Source: Sipunculus nudus (taxonomy: Eukaryota; Annelida; Sipuncula; Golfingiida; Sipunculidae). From it: DNA of 64,000 nucleotides. A program made the position numbers and the translations under genes. The stretch lies in NCBI GenBank assembly GCA_026874595.1, contig CM049320.1, positions 7,193,464-7,257,463 on the forward strand. The letters run 5' to 3'. The first letter of the stretch is position 1, and each line of letters begins with the position of its first letter. Of the stretch, positions 12,708-24,660 are shown one piece after another. The notes beneath the pieces were generated by a model that was not told where the DNA came from, ran no database searches, and saw only the letters and a list, made by a program, of their open reading frames with translations.

Positions 12708-13067
12708 TGCAACGTGCGCCTGCTGGTTGAAAATGTCGGTTATTGGATCACTTTGATTTCGAAGTGTATATTCCTTCTCTTTAATACGTCAGTGGTAGGA
12801 GGAAGCAGGAAAACAGACACATTGTTATCTGGCCGTACTTCTCAATGTAGCTGTTAAAACTAGATTGTATACCTGTGTCCGGGAAACTTTATCCCTTTAT
12901 TTATGTATTTATTTATATATACATGTCGAAAGACTGACAGGTAAATCACAGCGTCCGTATTTATGTTCGGTAGGAGGAGGAAGCTTTGTTATTAATAGAT
13001 ACGGTTGTAAACATATTATGTTGTTTTGATGAATGTACTATTTCCTAGACAGATGATTAATCCTCTC

Positions 13068-13930
13068 TCCGTGTGGGTTGGGAGGATTGCTGCTTTCATT
13101 CCGTGTGGGTTAGGTGAATTCCCGCTTTCATTCTTTGTGGGTTATGAGGCCTTGCTGCTTTCATTCCGTATGGGTTGGGAGGCTTACTGCTTTCATTCCG
13201 TATGGGTTGGGGGGTTTGCTGCTTTCATTCTGTATGGGCTGGGAAGCTTGCTGCTTTAATTTCGTGTTGGTTGGGAGACTTGCTGCTTTCTTCCCGTATG
13301 GGTGGGGAGGCTTGCTGCTTTCATTCCGTGTTGGTTTGGAGGCTTGCTGCTTTCATTCCGTGTGGCTCTGGAGGCTTGCTGCTTTCATTCCGTGTGGCTT
13401 TTGAGGCTTGCTGCTTTCATTTCGTATGTGAAGGAAGGCTTGCTCCTTTCATTTCATGTTGGTTTGGAGGCTGGCTGATTTCATTTCGTCTTGGTTGGGA
13501 GGCTTGCTGCTTTCGTCCCGTGTGGCTTTGGAGGCTTGCTGCTTTCATTTCGTATGTGTTGGGAGGCTTGCTCCTTTCATTTCGTGTGGATTTGGAGGCT
13601 TCCTGCTTTCATTTCGTGTGGGTTGGGAGGCTGGCTGCTTTCATTTCGTCTTGGTTGGGAGGTTTGCTGCTTTCATTCCGTGTGGGTTAGGAGGCATGCA
13701 GCTTTCAGTTCGTGCGGCTTGGGAGGCTTGCTGCTTTCATTTCGTCTTGGTTGGGAGGCTTGCAGCTTTCATGTCGTGTGGGTTGGGAGGCTGGCTGCTT
13801 TCATTTCGTCTTGGTTGGGAGGCTTGCAGCTTTCATGTCGTGTGGGTTTGGAGGCTTGCTGCTTTCATTCCGTGTGGATTGGGAGGCTTGCAGCTTTCAT
13901 TTCGTGTTGGTTGGGAGGCTTGATTCTTTC
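13068..13930. repeat. 32-bp minisatellite, about 27 copies
   Basis: Successive units built on GGAGGCTTGCTGCTTTCATT are 32 bp apart (for example 13342, 13374, 13406). Units differ by a few substitutions. Because 32 is not a multiple of three and the unit lacks stops on the plus strand, all three forward frames stay open for 90-190 codons. This produces repetitive Cys/Phe/Trp/Gly-rich translations that I do not regard as genes. It lies within the large intron of the 3CxxC gene. Confidence 0.85.
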
Positions 13931-14188
13931 ATTTCGATTGTTGCTTTTATTTCTGTATCGATGTTTTCGGGCGGAGTGTTTTTGTGAGGGACTTGCTCAG
14001 GCCAAACCATCGACGAGCATTTTACTCATGATTGCTTTTGATTTTAACCTAATTTTCATTTTGACCTTGGCCTAGATTTCAAGGTCGTAAGTCATATAGG
14101 CTGCTCCGTGATAAATACTAGTTGTAGTAAATGGTGAGCGGTTTCCTGCGTCGTTCGACCATAGCAAGCCTCTAGTTTTAGCAGTGTT

Positions 14189-15930
14189 TAGCTCAGCTGA
14201 CTGAAAGTCATCTGAGCTATAGCGATCACTTTTTGTACGTCGTCCGTCCGTCTGTCGTGCCGTCCCTCCGTCTGTCCGTTAACAGGGCACAAATCGTAAT
14301 CGCTGGACCTAGAAACTTCTAACTGAAAACCCATGGTTCCATAAAAAATCTCTTGGAGATCCTCCGAGATATGGTGTTTAGAAATATCTACAAGAATAAT
14401 TCAAAATTTTATACAAAAGCTCCAGTATCTGAACTACTATTGCATTGATCACCATGATTATTTGCATGGATATTAATCATCGAGTGTTACATCAGTCCTT
14501 GTTGACTGGTGGCGCAATCAGGATTTTTTTTTCGAATCTTTACGCATTTTCTCTGAATTTTTGAGACCTTCATAGATGCGTTAAAAGGGGAAAACCTTTA
14601 AATTAGGTTTCTGTTTCCCATATCCTCCGAGATATGGGACTAAGAAGTACGTTAACAGGGCACAAATCATAATCATTGGACCTGGAATCTTCTAGCTTTA
14701 CATCCAGGGAGTTCCATAAAAACACTCCTTGAGAAATCTGAGAATAGGTCGTTGTTACCCATATCCTCCGAGATATGGTGCTCAGAATTACCTACAAGAA
14801 TAATTAAAAATTTTATACAAAAGCTCCAGTATCCGAACTACTAATGCATTGATCACCATGATAATTTGCATAGATATTCATCATCGAGTGTTTCATCAGT
14901 TCTTGCAGACTTGTGGCGCCACCTGGATTTTTTTTTCTAAATTTTTACGCATTTTTTCCTATATTTCTGCTACCTTCAAAAATGTGTTTGTCTGTTAATA
15001 GAGCAGAAATCACAACCATCGGAACTAGAAACTTCTAACTTGAGATCCTCGGAGGTCCATGAAAAATATCTCTGGAAACTTGATATTAGGTTGCTGTTAC
15101 CATATTCTGCGAGCTATGGGGCTTAATAGTACCCTTTAGAATGATTAAAATTTTGATAAAAAAGTATCTAAGCAACTAACGAATTGATCACTTTGATTCT
15201 TTGTATGCATATTCATCTTGGTGTGCTTCATCAGTTCCCGCAAATTCATGGCTCCACCTGGATTTTTTTTCGAATTTTTACACATTTCATTTCTCTATTT
15301 TTGAGACCTTCAAAGATGTCACCGGCATGATTTGGTTGTTCGTTAACAAGACACAAATCGTAACCATTGGACCTAGAAACTTCTCACTTGACATCCTGGG
15401 AGGTCCAAGAAAAACCACCTTTGAAACCTGTTTTTAGGTCTCTGTTACCCATATCCTCAGAGTTACATACAGGACTTGTAAATACCACTAAGTATAATCA
15501 AATATTTAATAAAAAGAAACTCCAGTTTCTGAAGTTTGAACGACTTATGCATTCATCACCATGATTTTTTGCATGCACATTTATTATGAAGTGTTTCATC
15601 ACTTCCTGCAGACTGGTGGCACCACCTCGATTTTTTTAATGTTTACGGATTTTCTGTTAATTTTTATTTTTTTGGACCTTCAAAGATGCGGTCTTCCGTT
15701 AACAGGGTACAAATCGTAACCTTTGCACCTAGAACCTTCTAACTTGACATCAAGGAAGGTCCATATAAATCTCCTTGGAAACCTGAAATTAGATCTGTTA
15801 CCCATATCCTTTATGCTATGCTTCAGTTGAATTGGGATACCAACTGCAAAATTTGGCATTCAGATGATAAAGTTCCTTGTTTGAATGTCTTTGTAGACAG
15901 CTGAGCGTCATGACCCCGGGGTCACTTGTA
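14189..15930 (+). mobile_element. Interspersed element with ~350-bp internal tandem units, copy A
   Basis: Starts near TAGCTCAGCTGACTGAAAG and ends near CAGCTGAGCGTCATGACC, so both ends carry a CAGCTGA-type motif. In between, a unit beginning TTAACAGGGCACAAATC recurs at about 14279, 14651, 14993, 15341 and 15696 (spacing about 342-372 bp). Each unit also holds ACCTAGAAACTTCTAAC and CTGGTGGCGCCACCTGGATT-like blocks. Related, shorter copies lie at 18840-19960, 21801-22838 and 38410-38930. No protein frame is present, so it looks non-autonomous. Its class is not established. Confidence 0.6.
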
Positions 15931-16800
15931 ACGTCATCGGTTGTTATTACATTATCAGTTGATTTGTTATTGTATTATCAGTTTTTGTTACATTATCAGT
16001 CAATCTCGTATTGCTTTATAGCTTAATGTTACATTATAAGAGGATTATAACATCATCAGTTTTAACACGCCCGCATTAGATTGACCCTGACAAATTGAAA
16101 TCGAATTAGATTACTTTTGGTACCCCACCCACCCCCTTCGGCGATTTTATATTATGCAAATCAGATATTTTTTTTTTATTTCAGATACTTGTTATTTTAT
16201 GATTCAGATACATAGGTTATACATAAACAATAAAGCAGAAACTTCTACCAAAATTATATATGATATAAAAATTATATAAATTAAAATTGCCACGCGCTAC
16301 TTCTAATGATCATATTGACGAGATCAATGGGGGTGTGGGTAATCTAAATAGTGCGGGGGTCTCCCCGGGGGGAATATGATACCGGTGGGATGGGGGTTAC
16401 ATGAAAGAGAGGGTAGCTTGAAGTATTGATATTAGGCTCGCCACCCATTAACGCGTGACACTGGTACCACACCCTTCGTCACGGTTAATGAAAAGCGAAC
16501 CAGGAAGGAACCGGAACACAGTCCACCAAGCACGAGATGTCACCAACAAACAAACAATAATGTTCAAGTTCACTTAACCGTGGCAGTGTTATGGATCATT
16601 TGTTATGCTATTAAGACAGTTCGGAGAATGCAGCAACAAGGAAGTGGACTGCTGAGTCGGGGGACAAATAAACTTGTCCAGGTTATCAAAAATTAATGAG
16701 TTAGCTCGATGTTCCAAGTTGACTTGACACGCACAAAGCATGTTAAGTGTATACATGAGAAAAGATACTATTAGTTGTTCATTTTATTTCCCCCATATAA
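15931..16800. other. No gene recognised
   Basis: The first part (about 15940-16060) repeats the short motif TTACATTATCAGT several times. The rest is AT-rich with a G-rich patch at 16330-16400. Nothing coding was seen. Confidence 0.4.
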
Positions 16801-16864
16801 TTATATATATATATATATATATATAAAAGAGAGAGAGAGAAAGATAGACAGAGGGTATAATATA

Positions 16865-16907
<43 letters not shown>

Positions 16908-17040
16908 GGGTTTTATGTGTAAAGGAGGCAATCTTGAGATAAGAAATATATCACCTGACATATAGACAGACAGATAGACATATTAACTATATTAAATAAA
17001 TTAGAGAGAGAGAGAGAGAGGGGGAGGGAGAGAGAGAGAA
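16801..17040. repeat. Compound (AT)n/(GA)n microsatellites
   Basis: (AT)n at 16801-16825 and 16868-16903, and (GA)n at about 16828-16841 and 17002-17038. Minus-strand frames here are repeat translations. Confidence 0.85.
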
Positions 17041-18153
17041 ATAAAAAGGCAGGCAGACAGATATATAGATGGATAGATAGAAAGATTAGATTAATTAGAT
17101 ATAGTAACTTACACAGATTGATACATACTAGCATACAGAGCTGTTATTATCAAAGGTCAATTCACATGTTGCTACATGATTTAATTATTAACAGTCCAGG
17201 TAGTGCAGTGACTGGGTATTTAGATAAATCATGACACACTGTTTCGTTGTCGGTGGCAGCACGGTTATGAGTATATTGACCAGCTGAGAGAGAAGGGCAA
17301 CAATTACTCCTTGAGACGTATAGATGGAACATGTTAATCACTCTTGTTTCTTTTTATGTCAGACCATTTACAAATTCATCTACTTATTAATGCAACCGCA
17401 CGTGACGCCAAATTCATTCCAAACTGATACTGTGTTTGCGCATGTGCTAACCTGAATTAGCAGAATGTATGAGACATTTTACGACGACAATATCAAATAT
17501 GTCGACGGATCTCTCAGCCCGTTTGTAGCCGGGTACAAAATACTTGCACGCGATATTACACCAAGAGTAAACAAACTTCAAAGGGTTTATCTATATTTTG
17601 TTTCTAGCCCAGACTGACACTCAGTTTAACTGCTATTGTTCGTTTATAGAACCAGCAGTAATTTCGCACAACTTGTGCCATTACATATCATTATTCATTG
17701 AATTGTCATAAACGACTAGGTCTTTACAGTCACAAATATTTCCAGGAGGGCTTGAGATCGTAAGCCTACCATTGCTCTCGACTGCCATTCTTTTCTCAGC
17801 AGACTTGTGAAGCTGCTAAAATAATAACCAGAATTTTAAAAGACAGCTATTTTTTAATATTAAGTACGGGGTATCTAATTGAATACAGTTAATTATCTTA
17901 AGACCTAATTGGTTTGGTGGTCATTGACAATCAGATGTAAAAATATGTTTTGATTGAAGCATGGAGTTTTCAGAAAGCTCGCATATTTGGTTTGTTATTC
18001 TGTAGTCCCTTATTGGGGTCATTCAAGGATAAAGGAATGCTGTCTGTCCGTCTGTCTGAACAAAGTGTTTTTGGACGGTAACACACCACTAAAGTAAGAA
18101 ACCTGTTGTTTTCCGGGGGTTAGTATGATAAAGTATATAGTCACAGCTGAAAA
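17041..18153. other. No firm gene; one small open frame
   Basis: Mostly unremarkable. A 50-codon frame from ATG 17465 to TGA 17615-17617 has ordinary protein-like composition (starts MYETFYDDNIKYVDG), but there is no supporting motif or splice context, so it is only noted. Confidence 0.3.
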
Positions 18154-18474
18154 TTAATCACGGTTGTGTTGGTTCACCAACTGTAGAAATTCGTATGGCA
18201 CAAAGAGTTCCAGCTTTACATCAGAAGTCTTGATGGAATCTTTAATGAGACCTGACATTAGGTCAGGGTGACCTATATTCTTAGATTTTACAGTTCCACA
18301 GTTTTGGTCGTTACAATTGCAAGGTAGTCCTTCCTGTAAAAGTTCAGACTGGGTTTCAGCGAGACTGTTTTCAGCTGAGTTGCCCTTTAACTTCATCGTT
18401 ACATTGTGTATGTTAATAGATCGTGTGAATATAGCATTCCTGCTTTTATAAAAATATCGTATTCCCATATACAA
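18154..18474 (-). CDS. Candidate terminal exon or short ORF, unrecognised
   Basis: The minus-strand frame of up to 106 codons ends VNQHNRD then TAA. Its last 75 residues look like a real protein: acidic/polar, with Leu spacing, a small Cys cluster (LPCNCNDQNCGTV) and few low-complexity runs. An internal ATG begins MKLKGNSAENS. No family was recognised and no upstream exon on this strand could be tied to it. It sits in the large intron of the plus-strand 3CxxC gene, so if real it belongs to a nested opposite-strand gene or an old retrocopy. Confidence 0.3.
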   Translation of the reverse strand: MYMGIRYFYKSRNAIFTRSINIHNVTMKLKGNSAENSLAETQSELLQEGLPCNCNDQNCGTVKSKNIGHPDLMSGLIKDSIKTSDVKLELFVPYEFLQLVNQHNRD

Positions 18475-18839
18475 GACCAGTCTTCCTCAATATCAATGTA
18501 TTTGTGGAGCCCTATCTAACTTGTCGGTATTCGGGTTAAAATCGCAGTATGATTAATGTAGCTAAATATAAAATTTTACAAGAAGATTTGATGTAGAACA
18601 TGAAGGTAGATATGTTTGTCGTTCAAAGTAGAAACAATACTTTTTGGGGTTTAACAGAATTATAAAATAAAATAGAATATTAAATGCAATGTATTCTATC
18701 GATGGAGAGTACATATAGTTTTATTTTGGTCAAACAGTCGTCAAACCTGTAACGCTGATAGGCCAGAATATGGCGTCTACTACCGTGTAGATTTGCAAAT
18801 TTTCAATGTATTTGTCCCTGGACTTAATTAAGTTAGGGG

Positions 18840-19960
18840 TAAGTTTTACTAGTTTCTAATATCGTGTTATAGATCCATAATAAACTACTGACCATAGTAC
18901 TCTAATTATAACCATGAAGGAACATACATGTTTTCTTTTTAGATTTTACACTTTCGAGACCCTCAAGACACAGCAATCTTGTCAGTTTTTCAGCTTTGGT
19001 TTCATCTAATTTTGAAATATGCAGATGATACCGTAGTTGTTGGATTATATCAAGTTGTGAGGAAAATAACTATGGAAAGGGAATTGGACAAGTTGTTACA
19101 TGTACCTGGTGCAAGAGCAATCAATTGTAACTAAATCCTTCAAAAACTAAGGAATTGATAATTGATTTTAGACAAAGACCAACCACTAATATTTGGTATC
19201 TATTGATGAAACAGAAGTAGAAATTGCACAAAGGTATAAATACTTAGGGGTTGTATTAGATGACAGGCTTAAATGGGGTAATAATGTTAACATAGTATAC
19301 CGTAAAGGGCAGCAGCGTTTATACTGTCTAAGGGAACTGAAATCGTTTAATGTGGATAGTGATATTCTATTTTCCGATGGTCCAAAGTGTCATTTCGTAT
19401 TCTTTGATATGCTTGTGGGGAAATCTGACCATAACGAACAAAAAGAAAATTGAACAAATAAGAAAAATAACAGTAAAAGTTATTGGTCTTCATTTAGAGG
19501 ACATTAATATTATTTATGAAAATAATGTTATGAATGAGATAATGGTTGAAGGTAAAAGCTTGCTTAGGGACCATATTGTCTGGCTCAAATCAAACCGAAG
19601 GCTTCAGTCTCTGAAATGCAGAACGAACTGGTATTCCAATTCATATGTACCGAAGGCGATTAGATTGTTTAATGCATGCATAGATAAATCAAAATATAAT
19701 AATCCTATTTCTTTTTAAATACTGTACTACTATTTCTTACATATGATATAACCCGCAAAGCAAATTCTTGTATTTGTATGGAATAAATCATTAATTGTAT
19801 CTTGTATATCTGTTGATCATGAATAATTTTAACAGTTCCTATAAAGACTGTTGGTGCCACCTGTGTAACTTCTATGTTTTACACATTTTCTCTCTTTTTG
19901 AGACATCAATAGTATCTGCTTCTCAACTGGGACTTCATATAATGTATAATTTACGTGTTA
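18840..19960 (+). mobile_element. Interspersed element copy D, split by a LINE fragment
   Basis: The left part (about 18940-19012: CAGCAATCTTGTCAGTTTTT, GGTTTCATCT) and right part (about 19813-19925: ATCATGAATAATTTTAACAG, GGTGCCACCTG, TTTTTGAGAC) match consecutive stretches of copy B at 22140-22560. They are separated here by the LINE fragment at about 19015-19800. The element was therefore present before the LINE landed. Confidence 0.5.
19015..19800 (+). pseudogene. 5'-truncated CR1/L2-like LINE reverse transcriptase fragment
   Basis: The fragment opens on the RT catalytic box (KYADDTVVVG, near 19015) and continues through SKTKELIIDF, a YKYLGVVLDDRLKW block, GQQRLYCLRELKSF and a C-terminal stretch with NKKKIEQIRKI and TNWYSNSYVPKAIRLFN. 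This order is typical of the RT thumb and C-terminal domain of CR1/L2-type non-LTR retrotransposons. A frame change falls near 19380, and stops occur around 19130 and 19190. Everything upstream of YADD (endonuclease, RT fingers) is absent, as expected from 5' truncation. It lies inside the interspersed element copy D. Confidence 0.75.
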
Positions 19961-20268
19961 TAGATCCAAAATAAATATAGCTTGAATTGTAACCCTATAG
20001 GAACAACATTTTTTTCATATACTTACACTTTATAAAATCAAATTAATTATAGAAAATTTGTAATTGCAAACAAAATATGCCGCGCCATTGCTATTCAGAA
20101 TTTGTCAAGCTAGGTTTTATCCCTGAGTAAACACAGCCCATGCATTCTGCGACTGTGAACACTTGCGTGTGGACTCACGGTTACAGTTGGTCAGAGAAGC
20201 CCGCATGAAAATACCTCCAGACCACGTGACCAGAGACACCAGCCGTGTACTTTCACTTTCTTTGTAAC

Positions 20269-21206
20269 TAAAGCAGGCCGCACACAGAGCGGACGAGACG
20301 AGATCGGATCGGACCAGACAGGACTGAAAATCCTGTCGAGTCCGCCACAATCTTTCCCAGTCCGGTCCGGTCCTAGAGGGTCGCACACAGAGCGGATCGG
20401 ATAGGATTTTTTAATAAGATACTCTTATATTATACTATATTATATACATACATACATACAAAAATTATGGCATCTCTATCTGAGGTAATATACTTCCATT
20501 TATAAATAAACCTGGATATCTACAATCTATTCAATTTATGGTAACTTCACCTGTCATCATAAAACACATATAAACAATGGTATTGTGCTATGACGTATTT
20601 GCTTTGTATTACATCATTCTAAATTTAGTTTTTTCTGTATATAAATAGGAAACTATATTTATGTACAATACTACTGTTTTGATCATACTTAACTATCGAA
20701 ATATGATCAACAGAAGTAAATCTTTGGTTGTTATTTTTATATTAAATTGCAATTACACGTGAATCCTTTATGCTGTATTTAGATGATAGATGTGGTGAGC
20801 AACACTATTTTTTTAGCAAGTATTTCCCTTCATAGCTAAAAGGTACACCAAACTCCATGTGTCACCCACGTTATATAACGTCTCTTAATTCACCATCTTC
20901 AGATTTGTACGTCTATCATGTGATTCATAGAGCTGCTCTCATTGGTCAATGACAAAGTCCCGATCCTAGCTGGTCCTAAAATCCCCGCAAACAGAGCGGA
21001 CTCAAGCGGACCGGACCGGACCACTCAGGACCAGTCCTGAAATATCAAAACATTTTGATATGGTCAGGATCGCTCAGGACTGGGTCCGGAGCGGTTCCGG
21101 ACTGGCAGTCCGGTCCGCCAACTGCCGCAAACTGAGCGGACCGGACCGGATTCAAGTCCGGTCCGATCTCGTCTCGTCTCGTCCGCTTTGTGTGCGGCCT
21201 ACTTTA
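20269..21206. mobile_element. 938-bp terminal-inverted-repeat element with GGACC-rich ends
   Basis: The left end TAAAGCAGGCCGCACACAGA and the reverse complement of the right end TAAAGTAGGCCGCACACAAA match and continue through GCGGACGAGACGAGA. Internal copies of the motif (CGCACACAGAGCGGATCGGA at about 20383 and GCAAACAGAGCGGACTC near 20985) and runs of CGGACCGGACC add further inverted symmetry near both ends. The middle is plain AT-rich DNA without a transposase. It is probably a non-autonomous DNA transposon of hAT-like style; no clear target duplication was found. Short frames at 20117-20388 are repeat artefacts. Confidence 0.65.
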
Positions 21207-21420
21207 ATGATTATATCGTGTTATATTAATAGCGCCGCGTGAAGGTGTTCTAACGTCATCTAGTGATGTTAATTGGGAATAATTACCTGGAAGTAAACCC
21301 GGATTCGTAGAAACTATTCAGTGAAGCTGACATAACGATGTACCGACGTTTTTACCTCAAGACTACCTTCAACTTCACGGCTCACATTATATATGTTAAC
21401 GATTAGTCATAAATATACCC

Positions 21421-21463
<43 letters not shown>

Positions 21464-21477
21464 TGATAATAATGATG

Positions 21478-21510
<33 letters not shown>
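21421..21510. repeat. (AAT)n microsatellite
   Basis: Runs of AAT with GATGAT interruptions. The poly-Asn frame across it is an artefact. Confidence 0.9.
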
Positions 21511-21800
21511 TTTTTTTAATATTTTGTTATTATTATTTTATTTACATGTATATATACACACACACATTATATTTAACTTACTATTATTACTTTAAAGGCA
21601 ATAATACGAAATCATAATTGTGTATATATATAATGTATACATGTGTGTATACATATTTTACTGTCATACTTCACCTTTCACATGAGGAAAGAGTCTATTA
21701 AATCCAGTGGCTAATGATTGTGATGAACATAAAGGTTTCATCATCTCTGCTCAATGCTGCATACGCAATCATGGAACGCCACTCCCCTCAGTCGTTTCGG

Positions 21801-22838
21801 TTTAGTTGATTGGCTATAGCCATCACTCTTTGTCCGACGTTCTTTGTCGTCCTTTAACAGAGCACAAGTCGTAACCGATGGACCTAGAAATTTGTCACTT
21901 AAGATCCATGGAGGTCCTTGTAAACTCTCCTTGGACCCCTGGGATATATGTTCTCCAAGATATAGGGGCTGTTCGTGCATCCAAAGAAGAATAAAAAAAG
22001 TGATACAAAAACCCCAGTATTTAAATAATTATTGTATGGATATCCTTAATTCTTGATTTGCTTATTGATCACGAACAGTTTACTCAGTTACTGAAACTCT
22101 TAGTGCGATCCGTTTTTTTCTACACATTTCTCTCTATATTTTTTAGACTGTCAGATGACAGCAATCTTATGAGTGTCTTAGCTATGACATCATTTGGGGT
22201 CACGAAATTTCATATATACATAGATTATGACTAGTTTTATTAGTTCCTGACGACTGGTGGTGCCATCTGTATCGCATTTTTTTTTCGACATTTGTGACCG
22301 TTAAATTACAGCAGTCATACCAATTTCTCAGTTATGGTTCCATCTTGTATCGTGAAATCTCGTGTGGACATTGATTATGACCAGTTTTATCAGTTGCTGA
22401 GTGCTAGTGGTGCTGTAATTTTTTCAATTTTCACTATTAGTTTCCTTAATTTTTGTGTAACTACCAAATAACAACAGTCGTATAAGTTTCTCAGCTGTTG
22501 TTTCATCTGGTGTAGTGAAACCTCGAATTTAAACATTCACTGATCATGAGTGATTTCTCTTAACTTGGTGCCCTCATTGATCATTAATTGTTTGTCAGTT
22601 TGCTTAAGAGTGGTGACGCCAAATTGTCAAATTATAGAAATGGTGCTTTTTTCTAAGATATTGATGTCTTACAGGGCACAAATTGCGATCTCCGTCACCT
22701 CATTTGCAAAAAAAAACCTAAACTAATTCCTTATGTAAAGTGCCCTAAAACCAACCAGTACCAAACACATGCATCAAGCATCACAGCAACTTTTCAGGCA
22801 GGCCAGTCAGCTGAGCGTCATTACCCATCGGTCACTAA
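21801..22838 (+). mobile_element. Interspersed element copy B
   Basis: Begins near TTTAGTTGATTGGCTATAGC and ends at CAGTCAGCTGAGCGTCATTA, matching the two ends of copy A. It contains one TTAACAGAGCACAAGTCGTAA block and then repeated GACTGGTGGTGCCATCTG-type and TTTCTCAGCTGTTGTTTCATC-type blocks. No protein frame. Confidence 0.55.
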
Positions 22839-22986
22839 TTTAGTTTCTCATGCATATAAATTTTGTTCTCTCAAGCTACTTAAATCGAATATGGAGGTTC
22901 GAAGATAATTTATTAACCGATAGTGTCGAACCTAGGAGAAGTCGAAGCTTTATCGCAATCCCGTTTTAACTCTCTATCTCACTATA

Positions 22987-22987
22987 A

Positions 22988-23038
<51 letters not shown>

Positions 23039-23046
23039 TATATATC
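22987..23046. repeat. (AT)n microsatellite
   Basis: Near-perfect AT alternation with a few TAAATA interruptions. Confidence 0.9.
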
Positions 23047-23161
23047 GAGGAAGAGATTTATATATCTATATATAGATAAATATATAAACAGCCACACAGA
23101 AATGTCAAAAGGCATAACAGACAAAAAGTAAGCGGGGGCGTACTTTTAGAATAAACTAGAT

Positions 23162-23482
23162 ATGGCATCACAATCTGTGTTAGAGAGAGATATCAGTTTA
23201 TATTCAATATTGTATTGGCAATCAAGACGGGCATCGAGCAAAGCTGTACATGTGCTGCCGCCTGGCGGCTCAGAGGGCCCTACGCGAGGTCGCCTTGGGA
23301 CCATGTAGCCGGTGTACGTAACATCGTTTACAGCCTTCAATAAAACTTGTTATTACTTCCTGGTTGAAGCCATGCATGCCGATTCCAGGTGTATGGCCAA
23401 GGGACCTCTATATAGAGAAAACTCGTATACCCGTGCCCTGACCTGGCACAACCAGAGCAGCATACCTTACTTTAATTGCTGA
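23162..23482 (+). pseudogene. Coding-like frame with one internal stop, unrecognised
   Basis: From ATG 23162 one plus-strand frame runs 106 sense codons to TGA 23480-23482 with a single TAG at 23306. The first part has 48 residues, beginning MASQSVLERDISLYS. The part after the TAG contains TSFTAFNKTCYYFLVEAM and ends SSIPYFNC. Composition is protein-like on both sides of the stop and the island is GC-richer than its surroundings. It could be a decayed retrocopy, or two exons with an unseen intron, or chance. The minus strand is also open over 23146-23340, which lowers certainty. No family assigned. Confidence 0.25.
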
Positions 23483-24237
23483 ATGTACAATAAGGAAAAT
23501 ATAATCAATGCATGTCTTTATGCTGTGTTGTAGATGAAGAGTGTTTGGTGTAGGCAGTAAAAAATCTAAAATCATTAGTCTTTATGCTTGATAAAGGCGA
23601 CTATTAAGGTTCAGCAACTATGTGTATGTGTGTGTTTGTGATTTCTTCAAGTATGCATTAAGCGTAATACCAGAACGGTCTACCTTATGTGATGCCTCAT
23701 TATGGTATCTACAAGTACAGAAACGTAATATTTGCCGATTATGTAACAAAAAGCATGCAAAGGGGACACTGTAATAAAGATGAGTGAAATGGTTCTGTTT
23801 TTATTAGGTCCACGTAACCTCGGTCGAAAATATTAAAATGTCTGTAAGCTAATGTTGGGCCAAATCATGCCACCATATATTATTACTGCTCCCAGAAGTA
23901 CTAAAATTTAGCTCCCCGTGATTTTCGGATATGGGCTGGTAACATTTAGGCCTAGATCAGAGACTAATAACTGTGTCCGATACTGTTAGCTTTTATAGTT
24001 TTTTGTAGATTGATGAATGACTTTCATATTATGATATAAATCTACAGTCATATGAACTGTTGAATTTTGTAAAAAATAATTTGGTGACCATGAATAACCC
24101 TGTATCAGACAACGTTTTCGAAACAAAGTAACACACGGAAAAGTATATGAACAACTCATATATGAACAGGTTACATTCACTTCTCTTCGGCTTTTTTTAA
24201 ATCAGATCGACAGAGTCAAACAAAAAAAGACTTAGCA

Positions 24238-24452
24238 AAAGGGGTGGATCAAGGATTTGGGCAAGGGATGGGTCCAACCCAGGAAGACTAATGACAAATC
24301 CTGTAAAAGACCCACAGGTCTGGAAAAGAAGGGTCCGGGCCGCAAAAAAAGGTCTGAAACTCTTAAAAGAATTGTTGAGGCGCCTGAAAAAAAAAGGGGG
24401 GGGGGGGGGAGAGAGGGGGTTCCAGACCCAATTGACCGCCCTCTGGATCTTC
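24238..24452. mobile_element. Poly(G/C)-cored MITE, copy 1
   Basis: Begins GGGGTGGATCAAGGATTTGG and ends near CTGGATCTTC. The core contains a 16-base G run near 24398. It shares the GGCGGATC...GATCC-type ends and homopolymer core with segments at 27330-27445, 31426-31562 and 35378-35601. The overlapping frames are artefacts. Confidence 0.45.
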
Positions 24453-24544
24453 TGTAGCCGACTGATTTCAAAGGACCGAAGCGGAGTGAATGGAGCAGTT
24501 CATATATATTATACATTTATGTCGTAGCAACACGGTTTATTTAC

Positions 24545-24660
24545 TTCGGGTCCCGGTCTAGGTCTGGAAGGTCCCGGTCTCGGTCTTGAAGATCCTTCTG
24601 TTGGTCTCGGATGTCCTGGTCTCGGTCTTGGTCAAGGAGGTTCTGGTTTAGGTTCCGGTT
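24545..24660. repeat. GGTCTCGGTCTTG-type minisatellite
   Basis: Imperfect short repeats of GGTCCCGGTCTAGGTCTGGAA type. On the plus strand they translate as a Gly/Leu/Pro-rich run (GPGLGLEGPGLGLED), but there is no start or splice support. Confidence 0.6.

Noticed and set aside
13026-14075. Overlapping forward ORFs of up to 194 codons
   Set aside because: They are translations of the 32-bp minisatellite in three frames; no start context, domain or non-repetitive part.
20117-20388. Two overlapping minus ORFs
   Set aside because: They lie over the end of the TIR element and encode its CGGACC-type repeats.
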